Of a stretch of 64,000 nt of DNA, positions 27,572 through 36,184 are shown one piece after another. The stretch's first letter is position 1; every line of letters starts with the position of its first letter. The notes beneath the pieces are model-generated. The model worked only from the letters and a program-made list of their open reading frames with translations. It was not told where the DNA came from and did no database searches. Both the position numbers and the translations under genes were made by a program. The stretch is from positions 496,001 to 560,000 of the forward strand of contig NZ_QEIH01000002.1 in assembly GCF_003260195.1 (NCBI RefSeq), in the 5' to 3' direction. Source of the stretch: Lutibacter citreus. GTDB taxonomy: Bacteria; Bacteroidota; Bacteroidia; Flavobacteriales; Flavobacteriaceae.

Positions 27572-27579
27572 CAAAGCTA
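27572..27579 (-). promoter_or_regulatory. -7 promoter element (TAGCTTTG) for the ALDH gene
   Basis: Exact TAnnTTTG on the minus strand, 28 bp before the chosen ATG at 27544. It lies inside the longer reading frame, which decides the start. Confidence 0.7.
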
Positions 27580-27605
27580 CGAATATTAAATGGTAAAAAA
27601 AGTAA

Positions 27606-27629
27606 AGCCATTTCAAATTTGAAATGGCT
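27606..27629 (-). terminator. 24-bp perfect palindrome acting as terminator of the sigma-factor operon
   Basis: A fully symmetric 24-bp sequence, read on the minus strand, is followed by TTACTTTTTTT. It sits 43 bp past the end of the anti-sigma/beta-barrel gene, so it can terminate that operon before the ALDH promoter. Confidence 0.75.
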
Positions 27630-27671
27630 AACTTCATTCAATATTTGGTAACCAACCAAATAAAAAACCAA

Positions 27672-28889
27672 CTAAAACTTATAATTTAATCCTGTATAAA
27701 CTCCAAAGTAGTATGGCTGTAAACTACCTGAGTTTTTTGAAAATGTATTTGTTTGTACTTTAATCATTGGTGAAACATTGATAAATAGATTTTTTTGGAT
27801 AGAATAATCTACATCAAGTCCTATATTTCCACTAAAATTTAATGATCTTAAATTATTAGAAGATCCTAAACTCTGAGTAAATGAATTTGTTTCTACAAAA
27901 ACTTCATCTTTATTTAATAATAGCGTACTAAAACCACCTACTAAATTAATTCCAAGTTTTCCATCGGTAACATTATATTTTAATTCAACAGGAATTTCTA
28001 CATATCCAAATACTTGATTAATACTACCTTTATTAGGATCCATAGCGTTAAGAGTACTTTGTTTAGACGCTGTTAAACTTTGAGATTTTGAAACTATAGG
28101 ATTAGCAGATAAATTTGAAAACCCTAAAACAGATACTCCTGGAGTTACATAAATGTTATCTGTTTTGTATCCTAAATTTATAAGATTCACCCCAGATTGA
28201 ACACTAAATTTATTATTAATTTTGTAAGCGAATTTAACACCATATGAATAAGAGGAACTTCCAGAGGCTCTGCTATTTTTAAATTGGTCATCAATTCCAG
28301 AACCGTCACCTAAAGAATTAATATAAATTGGAGCGAAAATAGTTGCAACAGTAATTCTACTATTTCCAGCATTTTTAGTTACTCTTTTTTTATCTTTCTT
28401 ATTAAAATTAGTTATTTGTATTGCATCAACTAATATTGAGTTACTCTTAGTCTTTTTATCTGAAGAGGTTTCCTCTATATTATTTTTGCCTTTATTTTCT
28501 ATTTCTAAATTTGAGAGGTCTGCATTTCCTGTGGTATTTTCAAAATCATTTGAAACACTTTTAAGCTGAATTCGTTTATCTTTTGAATTTTTCACCAATT
28601 CGTTTTCAGAGCTATCTTTTGGTTTTGAATTATTTTCTAAGTTGTTTTTTTCGTTAAAGAAATTTTTTGAGAAGTTATTTTCAGGAATAAAGTAAATTGT
28701 TCCAATACTAAAAAACAAAATTAACAATGCAGCTATACTTGCAAATTTCATCCAAAATGGAAATCGCCTTCTTCTAACAACAGGAGTTAGATTTTTCTCA
28801 ATTGCATTCCAAGATTTATTTGGAGGTAAGGCCTCTAAATCTTTTAAATTTTCTTGAAATATCCTATCAATATTTTTGTAATCTCTCAC
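27672..28889 (-). CDS. Membrane protein with cytoplasmic N-terminus, one helix and a C-terminal beta-barrel (probable sigma-factor partner)
   Basis: A 405-residue protein with three parts: a soluble N-terminus (1-45, DRIFQENLKDLEALPPNKSWNAIEKNL, a segment seen in many Bacteroidota sigma-linked proteins), one transmembrane helix (46-68) after a cluster of five Arg, a long polar Asn/Lys/Ser-rich linker (70-170), and a C-terminal outer-membrane beta-barrel-like domain (about 185-405, ending YFGVYTGLNYKF). It begins 15 bp after the ECF sigma-factor gene, so the two are co-transcribed. The simplest reading is a membrane regulator of that sigma factor. If the barrel is truly in the outer membrane, the chain would cross the whole envelope. 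Confidence 0.75.
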   Translation of the reverse strand: MRDYKNIDRIFQENLKDLEALPPNKSWNAIEKNLTPVVRRRRFPFWMKFASIAALLILFFSIGTIYFIPENNFSKNFFNEKNNLENNSKPKDSSENELVKNSKDKRIQLKSVSNDFENTTGNADLSNLEIENKGKNNIEETSSDKKTKSNSILVDAIQITNFNKKDKKRVTKNAGNSRITVATIFAPIYINSLGDGSGIDDQFKNSRASGSSSYSYGVKFAYKINNKFSVQSGVNLINLGYKTDNIYVTPGVSVLGFSNLSANPIVSKSQSLTASKQSTLNAMDPNKGSINQVFGYVEIPVELKYNVTDGKLGINLVGGFSTLLLNKDEVFVETNSFTQSLGSSNNLRSLNFSGNIGLDVDYSIQKNLFINVSPMIKVQTNTFSKNSGSLQPYYFGVYTGLNYKF

Positions 28890-28903
28890 TTTTACCTTTT
28901 ATC

Positions 28904-29440
28904 TTATACAGACTGTTGACCCTCTTGATATGTCTCTATTTTTTGTTTTAAAATGCCTCTTGCTCTCGCCAAATTTGATTTTGACGTACCTTCTGCAATT
29001 TTCAACATTTTTGCAATCTCCTTATGAGAATGACCATCTAATACATAAAGGTTAAAAACCATTCTATATCTATGAGGTAATTCTTGTATGATATTTAACA
29101 AAAAATCTAAAGAAATTTCTTCATCATCTACATCAACAATAACCTCATCGGGAATCTCTTCAGTAACAATATTTAACACGGTTTTTTTTCTATACTTTAT
29201 TAAAATCGTGTTTACCATAACGCGCTTCATCCAACCTTCAAATGATCCTTTAAAATTAAACTGGCCAACTTTTTCAAAAATGGTAATAAATCCATCTTGA
29301 AAGTTATCCTGTGCCTCTTGTTTATTTTTAGAGTATTTTAGGCATATTGAGAATAACTTACCTGCAAAAAGCTGGTAAATTTCTTTTTGTGCCTTTCGGT
29401 CATTTTTTGCACATTTTTTTATGAGCTTTTCTAAACCCAA
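28904..29440 (-). CDS. ECF-subfamily RNA polymerase sigma factor
   Basis: A 178-residue sigma-70 family protein of the ECF class. Region 2 is at about 25-90 (the AQDNFQDGFITIFEKVGQF part binds the -10 type element and polymerase), and region 4 at about 115-170 (LPHRYRMVFNLYVLDGHSHKEIAKMLKIAEGTSKSNLARAR). It directs polymerase to a small regulon, with activity probably set by the membrane protein encoded 15 bp downstream. The start is a TTG (29440); no ATG is available in the conserved N-terminal region. Confidence 0.93.
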   Translation of the reverse strand: MGLEKLIKKCAKNDRKAQKEIYQLFAGKLFSICLKYSKNKQEAQDNFQDGFITIFEKVGQFNFKGSFEGWMKRVMVNTILIKYRKKTVLNIVTEEIPDEVIVDVDDEEISLDFLLNIIQELPHRYRMVFNLYVLDGHSHKEIAKMLKIAEGTSKSNLARARGILKQKIETYQEGQQSV

Positions 29441-29503
29441 ATACTTGGTGTTTTTATTGTTAATAAGATGCCTAAAAAGATAATAGGTTGCGTAAATTTA
29501 CAT

Positions 29504-29511
29504 TACTTTTG
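29504..29511 (+). promoter_or_regulatory. -7 promoter element (TACTTTTG) for the LuxE-like gene
   Basis: Exact TAnnTTTG between an upstream in-frame TTG (29488) and the ATG at 29530. It shows the ATG is the real start. Confidence 0.75.
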
Positions 29512-29529
29512 CGATGTTTCCCAATTATT

Positions 29530-30510
29530 ATGAATAGAATTGACCCATTTAAGATTAGAAATCACTCCGATTTTAAGGAAGTAGCGCTTGATGTTTTTAA
29601 ATTTCAAGCAACTAATAATTTGGTGTATAAAGAATTTTTAGAGCTTCTAAATATTTCTATAGATAGTGTAAAAAACATTGAAGAAATTCCATTTTTACCT
29701 ATTCAATTTTTCAAATCTCATAAAATTATTTCTTCAAAAAATACTGTAGAACAAATTTTCTTAAGTAGTGGTACTACTGGGATGAGCCAAAGTAAACATT
29801 TTGTTACCGATATTACCCTTTATGAAAAAAGTTATAATAAAGCATTTGAATATTTTTATGGAAATGTTAAAAATTATACTGTTCTGGCATTATTACCAGC
29901 TTATTTAGAACGTGAAGGCTCCTCTTTAATTTATATGGTTGATGATTTAATTAAAAAATCTAATAAACCGAAAAGTGGATTTTATTTAAATAATCTTGAA
30001 GAATTATCTAATAATTTAATTGAATTAGATAAAAAAGGTGAAAAAATATTGTTAATTGGAGTTTCTTTTGCGCTTCTCGATTTGGTTGAAAATAAACAAT
30101 TTCAATTAAAAAATACCACAATTATGGAAACTGGAGGTATGAAAGGTAGGAGGAAAGAACTAATTAGAGAGGAATTACATGAAATTTTATCAAATGGTTT
30201 TGGAGTAAAAGAAATTCATTCGGAATATGGTATGACAGAATTATTAAGTCAGGCATATTCAAAAGGAAATGGTGTTTTTAAATGTCCACCGTGGATGAAA
30301 ATTTTAACAAGAGATACGGAAGACCCATTAACAATTTTATCTGAAGGAAAATCTGGAGGAATGAACATTATAGATTTAGCAAATGTGAATTCTTGCTCAT
30401 TTATAGCAACTCAAGATCTTGGAAAAACACACAAAAACAACTCATTTGAAGTTTTAGGTCGCTTTGATAATTCGGATATTAGAGGTTGTAACTTGCTGAT
30501 TTTAAAATAA
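29530..30510 (+). CDS. LuxE/acyl-protein synthetase-like adenylating enzyme
   Basis: A 326-residue ANL-type protein resembling LuxE, the long-chain-fatty-acid--protein ligase of bacterial luciferase systems. The phosphate-binding loop is FLSSGTTGMSQSKH, followed by METGGMKGRRKE and SEYGMTELLSQAY, where the Tyr-Gly-Met-Thr-Glu forms the adenylate site. There are no lux genes nearby. In Bacteroidota, single LuxE-like genes occur with surface polysaccharide or lipid genes; here the neighbours are a sigma factor and tyrS, giving no direction. It probably activates a carboxylate as acyl-AMP. Start at ATG 29530 because of the promoter box. Confidence 0.85.
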   Translation: MNRIDPFKIRNHSDFKEVALDVFKFQATNNLVYKEFLELLNISIDSVKNIEEIPFLPIQFFKSHKIISSKNTVEQIFLSSGTTGMSQSKHFVTDITLYEKSYNKAFEYFYGNVKNYTVLALLPAYLEREGSSLIYMVDDLIKKSNKPKSGFYLNNLEELSNNLIELDKKGEKILLIGVSFALLDLVENKQFQLKNTTIMETGGMKGRRKELIREELHEILSNGFGVKEIHSEYGMTELLSQAYSKGNGVFKCPPWMKILTRDTEDPLTILSEGKSGGMNIIDLANVNSCSFIATQDLGKTHKNNSFEVLGRFDNSDIRGCNLLILK

Positions 30511-30512
30511 AA

Positions 30513-30533
30513 AAGACCGCGTTTAGCAGTCTT
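30513..30533. terminator. Hairpin between the LuxE-like gene and tyrS
   Basis: A 5-bp outer stem (30513-30517 and 30529-30533), one mismatch, a 2-bp inner GC stem and a 5-nt loop, between convergent genes. The T run is weak. Confidence 0.5.
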
Positions 30534-30564
30534 CTTCATTTAATTTAATTGTAAGTTTAATTGT

Positions 30565-31851
30565 CTAAATAACTTTTAAAAGAAAATAACTTTTTTTACC
30601 TCTTTGTAATAATACAAATTTATTTGCAATTAAATTCATATTTGAAATAATAAAATCATCTTTTACCTTTTCTTTATTAACAGATATTGAGTTTTCTTTC
30701 AATGCTCTTCGTACTTCTCCATTAGATTTCAAGAATCCATTTTCGGCAAAAGCAGGTACAATTTCTAAACCATTTTCAATAACTGATTTAGTAATTTCGG
30801 CTTGAGGAACACCTTCAAAAATATCTAAAATAGTTTGTTCATCTAAACTTTTTAAATCTTCAGCGGTAGATTTTCCAAATAAAATGTTTGAAGCTTTAAT
30901 CGCATTTTCGTAAGCATCACGCCCATGTGCCATAACAGTTACTTCTTCTCCAATTCTTTTTTGAAGAATACGCATATGAGGTGCTTCTTTATGTTGAGCT
31001 ATTAAATTTTCAATAGTTTCTTTATCTAAAAAAGTAAATATTTTAATATATTTTTCAGCATCTTCATCAGATGAATTTAACCAATATTGGTAAAACTTGT
31101 AAGGTGAAGTTCTTCCGGCATCTAACCAAACATTTCCTCCTGCGGTTTTTCCAAATTTAGTTCCATCAGCTTTGGTTATAAGCTTACACGTTAAAGCATA
31201 ACCTTTTCCTTGAGCTTTTCTTCTAACTAGTTCAGTTCCCGTTGTAATATTTCCCCATTGATCTGATCCACCCATTTGGATTTTACAGTTTTTCTCTTTG
31301 TATAAATGGTAAAAATCATATCCTTGAAACAACTGATAAGTAAATTCTGTAAAACTCATTCCTGTTTTAGAATCTTCACCAAGTCTCTTTTTTACAGAAT
31401 CTTTGGCCATCATGTAGTTTACCGTAATATGTTTTCCTACATCTCGAACAAAATCAATTAGTGAAATATTTTTCATCCAATCGTAATTATTTACCAATTC
31501 AGCAGCATTTTCAGAAGAACTATCAAAATCTAAAAAACGTGCTAATTGAGCTTTTACACCTGCAACATTTTTATTTAATGTTTCTTCATCTAATAAATTA
31601 CGTTCATCAGATTTTCCAGAAGGATCACCAACCATTCCTGTTGCACCACCAACCAAAGCTATAGGACTATGCCCCGCTTTTTGAAAGTGCATTAAAATAA
31701 TTATTGGTACTAAACTTCCAATATGTAAAGAATCTGCCGTTGGGTCAAATCCTATATAACCTGTTGTTTTATTCTTTAATAAATATTCTTCCGTTTCTGG
31801 CATAATATCATGTAACATGCCTCTCCATTTCAATTCTTCAACAAAATTCAT
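30565..31851 (-). CDS. tyrS: Tyrosine--tRNA ligase
   Basis: A 428-residue class I synthetase of the bacterial TyrRS-1 type. The HIGH signature is DSLHIGSLV, and the KMSKS loop is KFGKT ([13 protein letters not shown]). The tyrosine-binding [13 protein letters not shown] with [11 protein letters not shown] is clear, and an S4-like RNA-binding domain ends the protein (about 360-428). I start it at the ATG at 31851 ([16 protein letters not shown], the usual family start): the longer frame begins with a TTG that is part of the -7 box on this strand. Confidence 0.97.
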   Translation of the reverse strand: MNFVEELKWRGMLHDIMPETEEYLLKNKTTGYIGFDPTADSLHIGSLVPIIILMHFQKAGHSPIALVGGATGMVGDPSGKSDERNLLDEETLNKNVAGVKAQLARFLDFDSSSENAAELVNNYDWMKNISLIDFVRDVGKHITVNYMMAKDSVKKRLGEDSKTGMSFTEFTYQLFQGYDFYHLYKEKNCKIQMGGSDQWGNITTGTELVRRKAQGKGYALTCKLITKADGTKFGKTAGGNVWLDAGRTSPYKFYQYWLNSSDEDAEKYIKIFTFLDKETIENLIAQHKEAPHMRILQKRIGEEVTVMAHGRDAYENAIKASNILFGKSTAEDLKSLDEQTILDIFEGVPQAEITKSVIENGLEIVPAFAENGFLKSNGEVRRALKENSISVNKEKVKDDFIISNMNLIANKFVLLQRGKKSYFLLKVI

Positions 31852-31872
31852 TATCAAATTTTTAAATTTCAG

Positions 31873-31880
31873 CAAAGATA
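31873..31880 (-). promoter_or_regulatory. -7 promoter element (TATCTTTG) for tyrS
   Basis: Exact TAnnTTTG on the minus strand, 21 bp before the tyrS ATG. It overlaps the false upstream TTG start. Confidence 0.75.
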
Positions 31881-31933
31881 AAATTTTACTTTGTAGAATT
31901 ACTTTAAATAAACATTTTTGTTACATTCGTTTT

Positions 31934-32956
31934 ATGATATTAGTTACAGGAGGAACAGGTTTGGTTGGATCGCATTTATTGTATCAACTTTCTTTAGAAA
32001 ATAAAACTATAAAAGCTATTTACCGTAAAGAGAGCAATTTACTAGCGGTTAAAAATGTGTTTAGTTATTATTCTAAAGATTTTGAAAGTTTATTTAAAAA
32101 AATAATTTGGGTTGAAGCAGATATATTAGATACTGAATCTCTAAAAATTGCATTTAAAAACGTTTCTATTGTTTATCATTGTGCCGCATTAATTTCTTTT
32201 AACCCGAAAGATTATTTAAAATTGCGAAAAATAAATATTGAAGGTACTGCAAACATCTCTAATTTTTGTGTTGAAAATAATGTGAAAAAACTTTGTTATA
32301 TAAGTTCTATTGCTGCCGTTGGAAAAGCGATAAACGGACAACCTATTAGTGAAGAGAATGAATGGGATATTGAAAAAAGCAATTATGGATATGCAATTTC
32401 AAAATATGGCGCTGAAATGGAAATTTGGAGAGCTTCTCAAGAAGGAATTCCTATAATTATTGTAAACCCAGGTGTTATACTCGGTCCGGGTTTTTGGGAA
32501 AATGGATCTGGAAGTATTTTTGATAAAATTTACAAAGGATTTAAATTCTATTCTGAAGGTGTAACTGCTTATGTTTCTGTTAAAGATGTTGTAAATTCAA
32601 TGAAACTTTTAATGGAAAGTGAAGTTGAAAATGAACAATTTATACTCGTTTCAGAAAATTTAAGTTTTAAAGAAGTTTTTTCTAACATTGCCTTAGCTCT
32701 AAAGAAAAAATCACCCTCTATTAAAACTACTTATTTTATGAGTTCAATTGGATGGCGTATTGAATGGTTAAAGTCTTTTTTAACAAAAAAACCACCATTA
32801 TTAACTAAACATTCCTCTAAAAGTATTCATGAAAAAAGGTTTTATAGTTCAAAAAAAATAACGGATTTACTAAATTTTAAATTTGAACCGATTTCAAAAT
32901 CAATTACAACTATAAGTGCTATTTATCTTAATGAAAAGAACTCTTCTAATCTGTAG
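31934..32956 (+). CDS. NAD(P)-dependent epimerase/dehydratase (extended SDR)
   Basis: A 340-residue extended short-chain dehydrogenase. The Rossmann motif VTGGTGLVGSHL begins three residues after the ATG at 31934, which is why I reject the longer frame. The active-site YAISKYGAE (Tyr-x-x-x-Lys) and the YISSIAAVG Ser region are present. The IIVNPGVILGPG segment is typical of dihydroflavonol-4-reductase-like/NAD-sugar epimerases. The substrate is not identifiable. It diverges from tyrS, and its 3' end overlaps the convergent DUF4296 gene by 11 bp. Confidence 0.88.
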   Translation: MILVTGGTGLVGSHLLYQLSLENKTIKAIYRKESNLLAVKNVFSYYSKDFESLFKKIIWVEADILDTESLKIAFKNVSIVYHCAALISFNPKDYLKLRKINIEGTANISNFCVENNVKKLCYISSIAAVGKAINGQPISEENEWDIEKSNYGYAISKYGAEMEIWRASQEGIPIIIVNPGVILGPGFWENGSGSIFDKIYKGFKFYSEGVTAYVSVKDVVNSMKLLMESEVENEQFILVSENLSFKEVFSNIALALKKKSPSIKTTYFMSSIGWRIEWLKSFLTKKPPLLTKHSSKSIHEKRFYSSKKITDLLNFKFEPISKSITTISAIYLNEKNSSNL

Positions 32957-33356
32957 ATTTTTCTTTATTTAGCGTCTTTAATTTTAAATTTGCTTTAGAA
33001 ATAGAATCTTCTAATTTTTTTTCAATTTCGTATTTCTTATCTAGTTCTTTTAAACGGTTCTCAACCTTGTTTAAAATATCTTCATAATCATCAACAATAG
33101 AAGTATAATATAAATTACTCTCTTTAAATAAGCTACTATCTATTTTATATTTTTCAAAAACCAAAGGGTAATAATTTACCTTTCTTTTTAAGTCTATATT
33201 TTTAATGTTTTCTGCACTAGCAGCAACAAACATATCAGTTAAAACATCAACCATTTGATCCTTAGGGATCAAATTTTCAGGTTTTTCTAAAATTGTATTA
33301 CTTGTGCAACTACAAATAAATAAGCTCGTAAAAAGTAGTATAAAAATTTTATTCAT
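32946..33356 (-). CDS. DUF4296 domain lipoprotein
   Basis: A 136-residue lipoprotein (lipobox LFICSC, Cys16) matching DUF4296: KPENLIPKDQMVDVLTDMFVAASAE, then FEKYKIDSSLFKESNLYYTSIVDDYEDILNKVENRLKEL, a helical tail. The family is known only from Bacteroidota and has no assigned function. The start overlaps the end of the dihydroorotase gene by 8 bp, so it is translated from the same message. Confidence 0.88.
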   Translation of the reverse strand: MNKIFILLFTSLFICSCTSNTILEKPENLIPKDQMVDVLTDMFVAASAENIKNIDLKRKVNYYPLVFEKYKIDSSLFKESNLYYTSIVDDYEDILNKVENRLKELDKKYEIEKKLEDSISKANLKLKTLNKEKSTD

Positions 33357-34698
33357 TAGTTCTATTAAACTCTAATCGTTTACCTTTTATTGTATCATTA
33401 AAGGTTCCATTTTTATAAATTATATTACCATTTACAAAAGTATGGGTAATTTTTGAGTAGAATGTTGTTCCTTCAAAAGGAGACCATCCGCATTTATACA
33501 AAATATTTTCTTTTTTAACTGTCCAAGGTGATGCAATATCTACCAAAACCAAATCTGCATAATATCCTTTTTTAATAAACCCTCGTTTATCAATTTTAAA
33601 TATTTTTGCTGGATTATGACACATTTTTTCTACTATTTTTTCAATAGAAATTTTACCTTGTCTGTAAGCTTTAAGCATTGCAGGAAGTGCATGTTGTACT
33701 AATGGCCCTCCACTTGGTGCTTTTGTATATACTTGTTGTTTTTCCTCTAATGTATGAGGTGCGTGATCTGTAGCAATTACATCAATTCTATCATCCAATA
33801 AAGCTTTCCACAAACCTGCATTGTCTTTCTCCGTTTTTACTGCTGGATTCCATTTTATAAAAGTACCTTTTGTTTTATAGTCATTTTCATTAAACCATAA
33901 ATGGTGAACACAAACTTCAGATGTAATTTGCTTTTTCTCTAATGGTATTTTATTTGAAAAAAGCTTCGTTTCTTTTTCTGTTGATAAATGAAACACGTGT
34001 AATCTTGCTCCAGTTTTCTTTGCTAATTTTATAGCTTTAGATGATGATAGGTAACAAGCCTCTTCACTTCTAATTTTAGGGTGCATTTCAATAGGAATAT
34101 CATCTCCATATTCCTTTAAATATATTTCTAAGTTATCCTTAATTGTAGCTTCATCTTCACAATGAACTGCAATAAGCATTTTGGTTGAAGAAAATATTTT
34201 TTCTAACACTTCTTCATTATCAACTAGCATATTTCCAGTAGAAGAACCTAAAAACAACTTAATTCCTGCTACTTTTTTAGGGTCAGTTTTAAGTAATTCG
34301 TCTAAATTATCATTAGTTCCACCAAACATAAATGAATAGTTGGCGTATGATGTTTTAGAAGCGCTTTTAAATTTTTCTTCTAATAACTCTTGTGTAGTAG
34401 CCTGCGGAATTGTATTTGGCATTTCAATATAAGAAGTTATACCTCCTGCTACTGCGGCTTTACTCTCGGTTTCATTTGTTGCTTTATGAGTAAGTCCAGG
34501 TTCTCTAAAATGTACTTGATCATCAATAACGCCAGGAATTAAGTATTTTCCTTCTGCATCAATAACTGTGGTTTCAGCTGACTTTGAACTAATTGATATG
34601 TCAATATCTACAATAAATTCACCATCTATTAAAACATCTCCTTCAATAATTTTTCCCTCGTTAACAATTTGTGTATTCTTAATAAGTATTAACCCCAT
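33349..34698 (-). CDS. pyrC: Dihydroorotase (amidohydrolase superfamily)
   Basis: A 449-residue amidohydrolase. The metal-binding start is GVIDDQVHFREPG (Asp-x-His replaces the usual His-x-His, in the position DQVH), followed by SYIEMPNTIPQATT, AGIKLFLGSSTGNMLV in place of the bridging Lys, a metal-ligand His near HVFHLS, and the terminal VIATDHAPHTLEEK with the catalytic Asp. This matches type I dihydroorotases, which close carbamoyl aspartate to dihydroorotate in pyrimidine synthesis. Because DQVH replaces the usual DxHVH, metal binding should be checked; a PyrC-like non-catalytic or allantoinase-like role is less likely. Confidence 0.85.
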   Translation of the reverse strand: MGLILIKNTQIVNEGKIIEGDVLIDGEFIVDIDISISSKSAETTVIDAEGKYLIPGVIDDQVHFREPGLTHKATNETESKAAVAGGITSYIEMPNTIPQATTQELLEEKFKSASKTSYANYSFMFGGTNDNLDELLKTDPKKVAGIKLFLGSSTGNMLVDNEEVLEKIFSSTKMLIAVHCEDEATIKDNLEIYLKEYGDDIPIEMHPKIRSEEACYLSSSKAIKLAKKTGARLHVFHLSTEKETKLFSNKIPLEKKQITSEVCVHHLWFNENDYKTKGTFIKWNPAVKTEKDNAGLWKALLDDRIDVIATDHAPHTLEEKQQVYTKAPSGGPLVQHALPAMLKAYRQGKISIEKIVEKMCHNPAKIFKIDKRGFIKKGYYADLVLVDIASPWTVKKENILYKCGWSPFEGTTFYSKITHTFVNGNIIYKNGTFNDTIKGKRLEFNRTNE

Positions 34699-34715
34699 AA
34701 TCTTATACTTTTTCT

Positions 34716-35435
34716 TTATTTAGGCAATCCCTTTAATCGCATTTTTATAACTCCAAATACAGCTTCAGAAATAATTGAGCCACTCATTTTGGATGTTCCT
34801 CTTTTTCTATCTGTAAAAATAACTGATACTTCTTTATGCTTAAATTTTCTTTTCCAAGCTTTAAATTTCATTTCTATTTGAAAAGCATAACCTATAAATT
34901 TAATTTTGTTTAAATCAATTTCTTCCAAAACTTTTCTTCTATAACATACAAAACCTGCAGTTGTATCAAATATTGGAATTTGAGTTACTATCCTCACATA
35001 TTTTGACGCAAAATACGATAAAAATAATCTCTTAAAATCCCAATTAACAACATTTATTTTATTATTCAAATATCTTGAACCAATTGAAAAATCTGCTCCT
35101 TCTAATGCACAGGCACTATACAATCTTACTAAATCAGCTGGATTATGAGAAAAATCAGCATCCATTTCAATAATGTATTCATACTTAAGTTTTAAAGCCC
35201 AATTAAATCCGTGAATATATGCTGCTCCTAAACCTGTTTTTTCCTTTCTTACTTCTAAAAATAAGTTTGAATAATCATTTTGTAATCTTCTTACTATTTC
35301 AGCCGTACCATCTGGTGAATTATCATCAACAACTAAAATATCAAACAGTTTATCTTCACTAAAAACTGCTTTTATTATTGCTTCAATATTCTCCTTTTCA
35401 TTAAAGGTTGGTATAATAACCAAGGTATTTGACAT
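34716..35435 (-). CDS. Polyprenol-phosphate mannosyltransferase-like GT2 glycosyltransferase
   Basis: A 239-residue family 2 glycosyltransferase with VIIPTFNEKENIEAII, the nucleotide-sugar DDNSPDGTA, DADFSHNPAD as the DxD equivalent, and FIGYAFQIEMKFKAW. This matches Dpm1/Ppm1-type dolichol/polyprenol phosphate mannosyl (or glucosyl) synthases lacking a membrane domain. It transfers a sugar to a lipid phosphate at the inner face of the membrane. It is the first gene of a probable operon with pyrC and DUF4296 (17 bp to pyrC) and has its own promoter box. Confidence 0.9.
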   Translation of the reverse strand: MSNTLVIIPTFNEKENIEAIIKAVFSEDKLFDILVVDDNSPDGTAEIVRRLQNDYSNLFLEVRKEKTGLGAAYIHGFNWALKLKYEYIIEMDADFSHNPADLVRLYSACALEGADFSIGSRYLNNKINVVNWDFKRLFLSYFASKYVRIVTQIPIFDTTAGFVCYRRKVLEEIDLNKIKFIGYAFQIEMKFKAWKRKFKHKEVSVIFTDRKRGTSKMSGSIISEAVFGVIKMRLKGLPK

Positions 35436-35452
35436 AAGAAAAAATTATCCAG

Positions 35453-35460
35453 CAAAGATA
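35453..35460 (-). promoter_or_regulatory. -7 promoter element (TATCTTTG) for the GT2-pyrC-DUF4296 operon
   Basis: Exact TAnnTTTG on the minus strand, 17 bp before the ATG at 35435 and 14 bp from the divergent element at 35475. Confidence 0.7.
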
Positions 35461-35474
35461 ACACATTTTATTAC

Positions 35475-35482
35475 TAATTTTG
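35475..35482 (+). promoter_or_regulatory. -7 promoter element (TAATTTTG) for the DUF4271-hemD pair
   Basis: Exact TAnnTTTG overlapping a false in-frame TTG start at 35480, 21 bp upstream of the chosen ATG at 35504. Confidence 0.72.
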
Positions 35483-35503
35483 CGGTACTATTTTAATTTG
35501 ATA

Positions 35504-36166
35504 ATGATTGAAGCTGAAAAAATAACAATTTTAAATAATGATTGGTTAACAGTTGTTTTTTTTATAATTCTAACTATACTTACTGTTGAAAAATTTCTAT
35601 TTAGCAATAAATTAGTAGTTACGAGTACTTTCTTTTTAAAGAAAAACAATTTAATTTCTTTGTTTAACAGAGAGAAAAATACATTTTTTAACCTTTTTTT
35701 ATTTCTATTTTATATAATTCAAATACTTACTGTTTCAGTAATTTTGTATTATATTGTTGAAGTTTTTCAATTGAAAACAATTTATAAAGGGGTAGAATTA
35801 TATTTTATTTTAACTATAGGAACAGCACTTTATTTTCTTTTTCGTTTTCTATTAGGCTCTTTTTTGGCATTTATCTTTGAAATAAAAAAAGGTTACAAAA
35901 AAGTTTCTTTTGAAAAAATTAATTACTTAAATAATGCAGTAATATGGATACTTCCGTTTTTACTTATATCTTCATATAGCAATATATCACATTCAATTCT
36001 TATAAATATAACTTTGATTATTTTTAGTATTTTATTAATAATGAGATACATTCTTTTAATCGTTAATAATAAAAGCCTAATTGTTAACAACTTGTTTTAT
36101 TTTATTTTGTATCTTTGCGCACTTGAAATATCACCCTTTGTGATTATTCTAAAATTAACTATTTAA
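35504..36166 (+). CDS. DUF4271 multi-pass membrane protein
   Basis: A 220-residue inner-membrane protein with about six hydrophobic helices and the DUF4271 landmark LFNREKNTFFNLFLFLFYIIQIL. Families of this kind sit directly upstream of hemD in many flavobacteria, and here hemD begins 18 bp downstream, so a shared transcript is likely. No function is established. I start it at 35504 (MIEAEKITILNN) because the longer frame begins inside the -7 box. Confidence 0.85.
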   Translation: MIEAEKITILNNDWLTVVFFIILTILTVEKFLFSNKLVVTSTFFLKKNNLISLFNREKNTFFNLFLFLFYIIQILTVSVILYYIVEVFQLKTIYKGVELYFILTIGTALYFLFRFLLGSFLAFIFEIKKGYKKVSFEKINYLNNAVIWILPFLLISSYSNISHSILINITLIIFSILLIMRYILLIVNNKSLIVNNLFYFILYLCALEISPFVIILKLTI

Positions 36167-36184
36167 AAGACAAAATTGAAGTTT

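Noticed and set aside
27545..27637. Hydrophobic extension of the ALDH7 gene that looks like a signal peptide
   Set aside because: It contains the -7 box on its own strand and the ALDH fold does not need a signal; the ATG at 27544 is preferred.
31817..31933. 39-residue extension of the epimerase on the plus strand
   Set aside because: It overlaps the tyrS start and promoter on the other strand, and the Rossmann motif begins right after the ATG at 31934.
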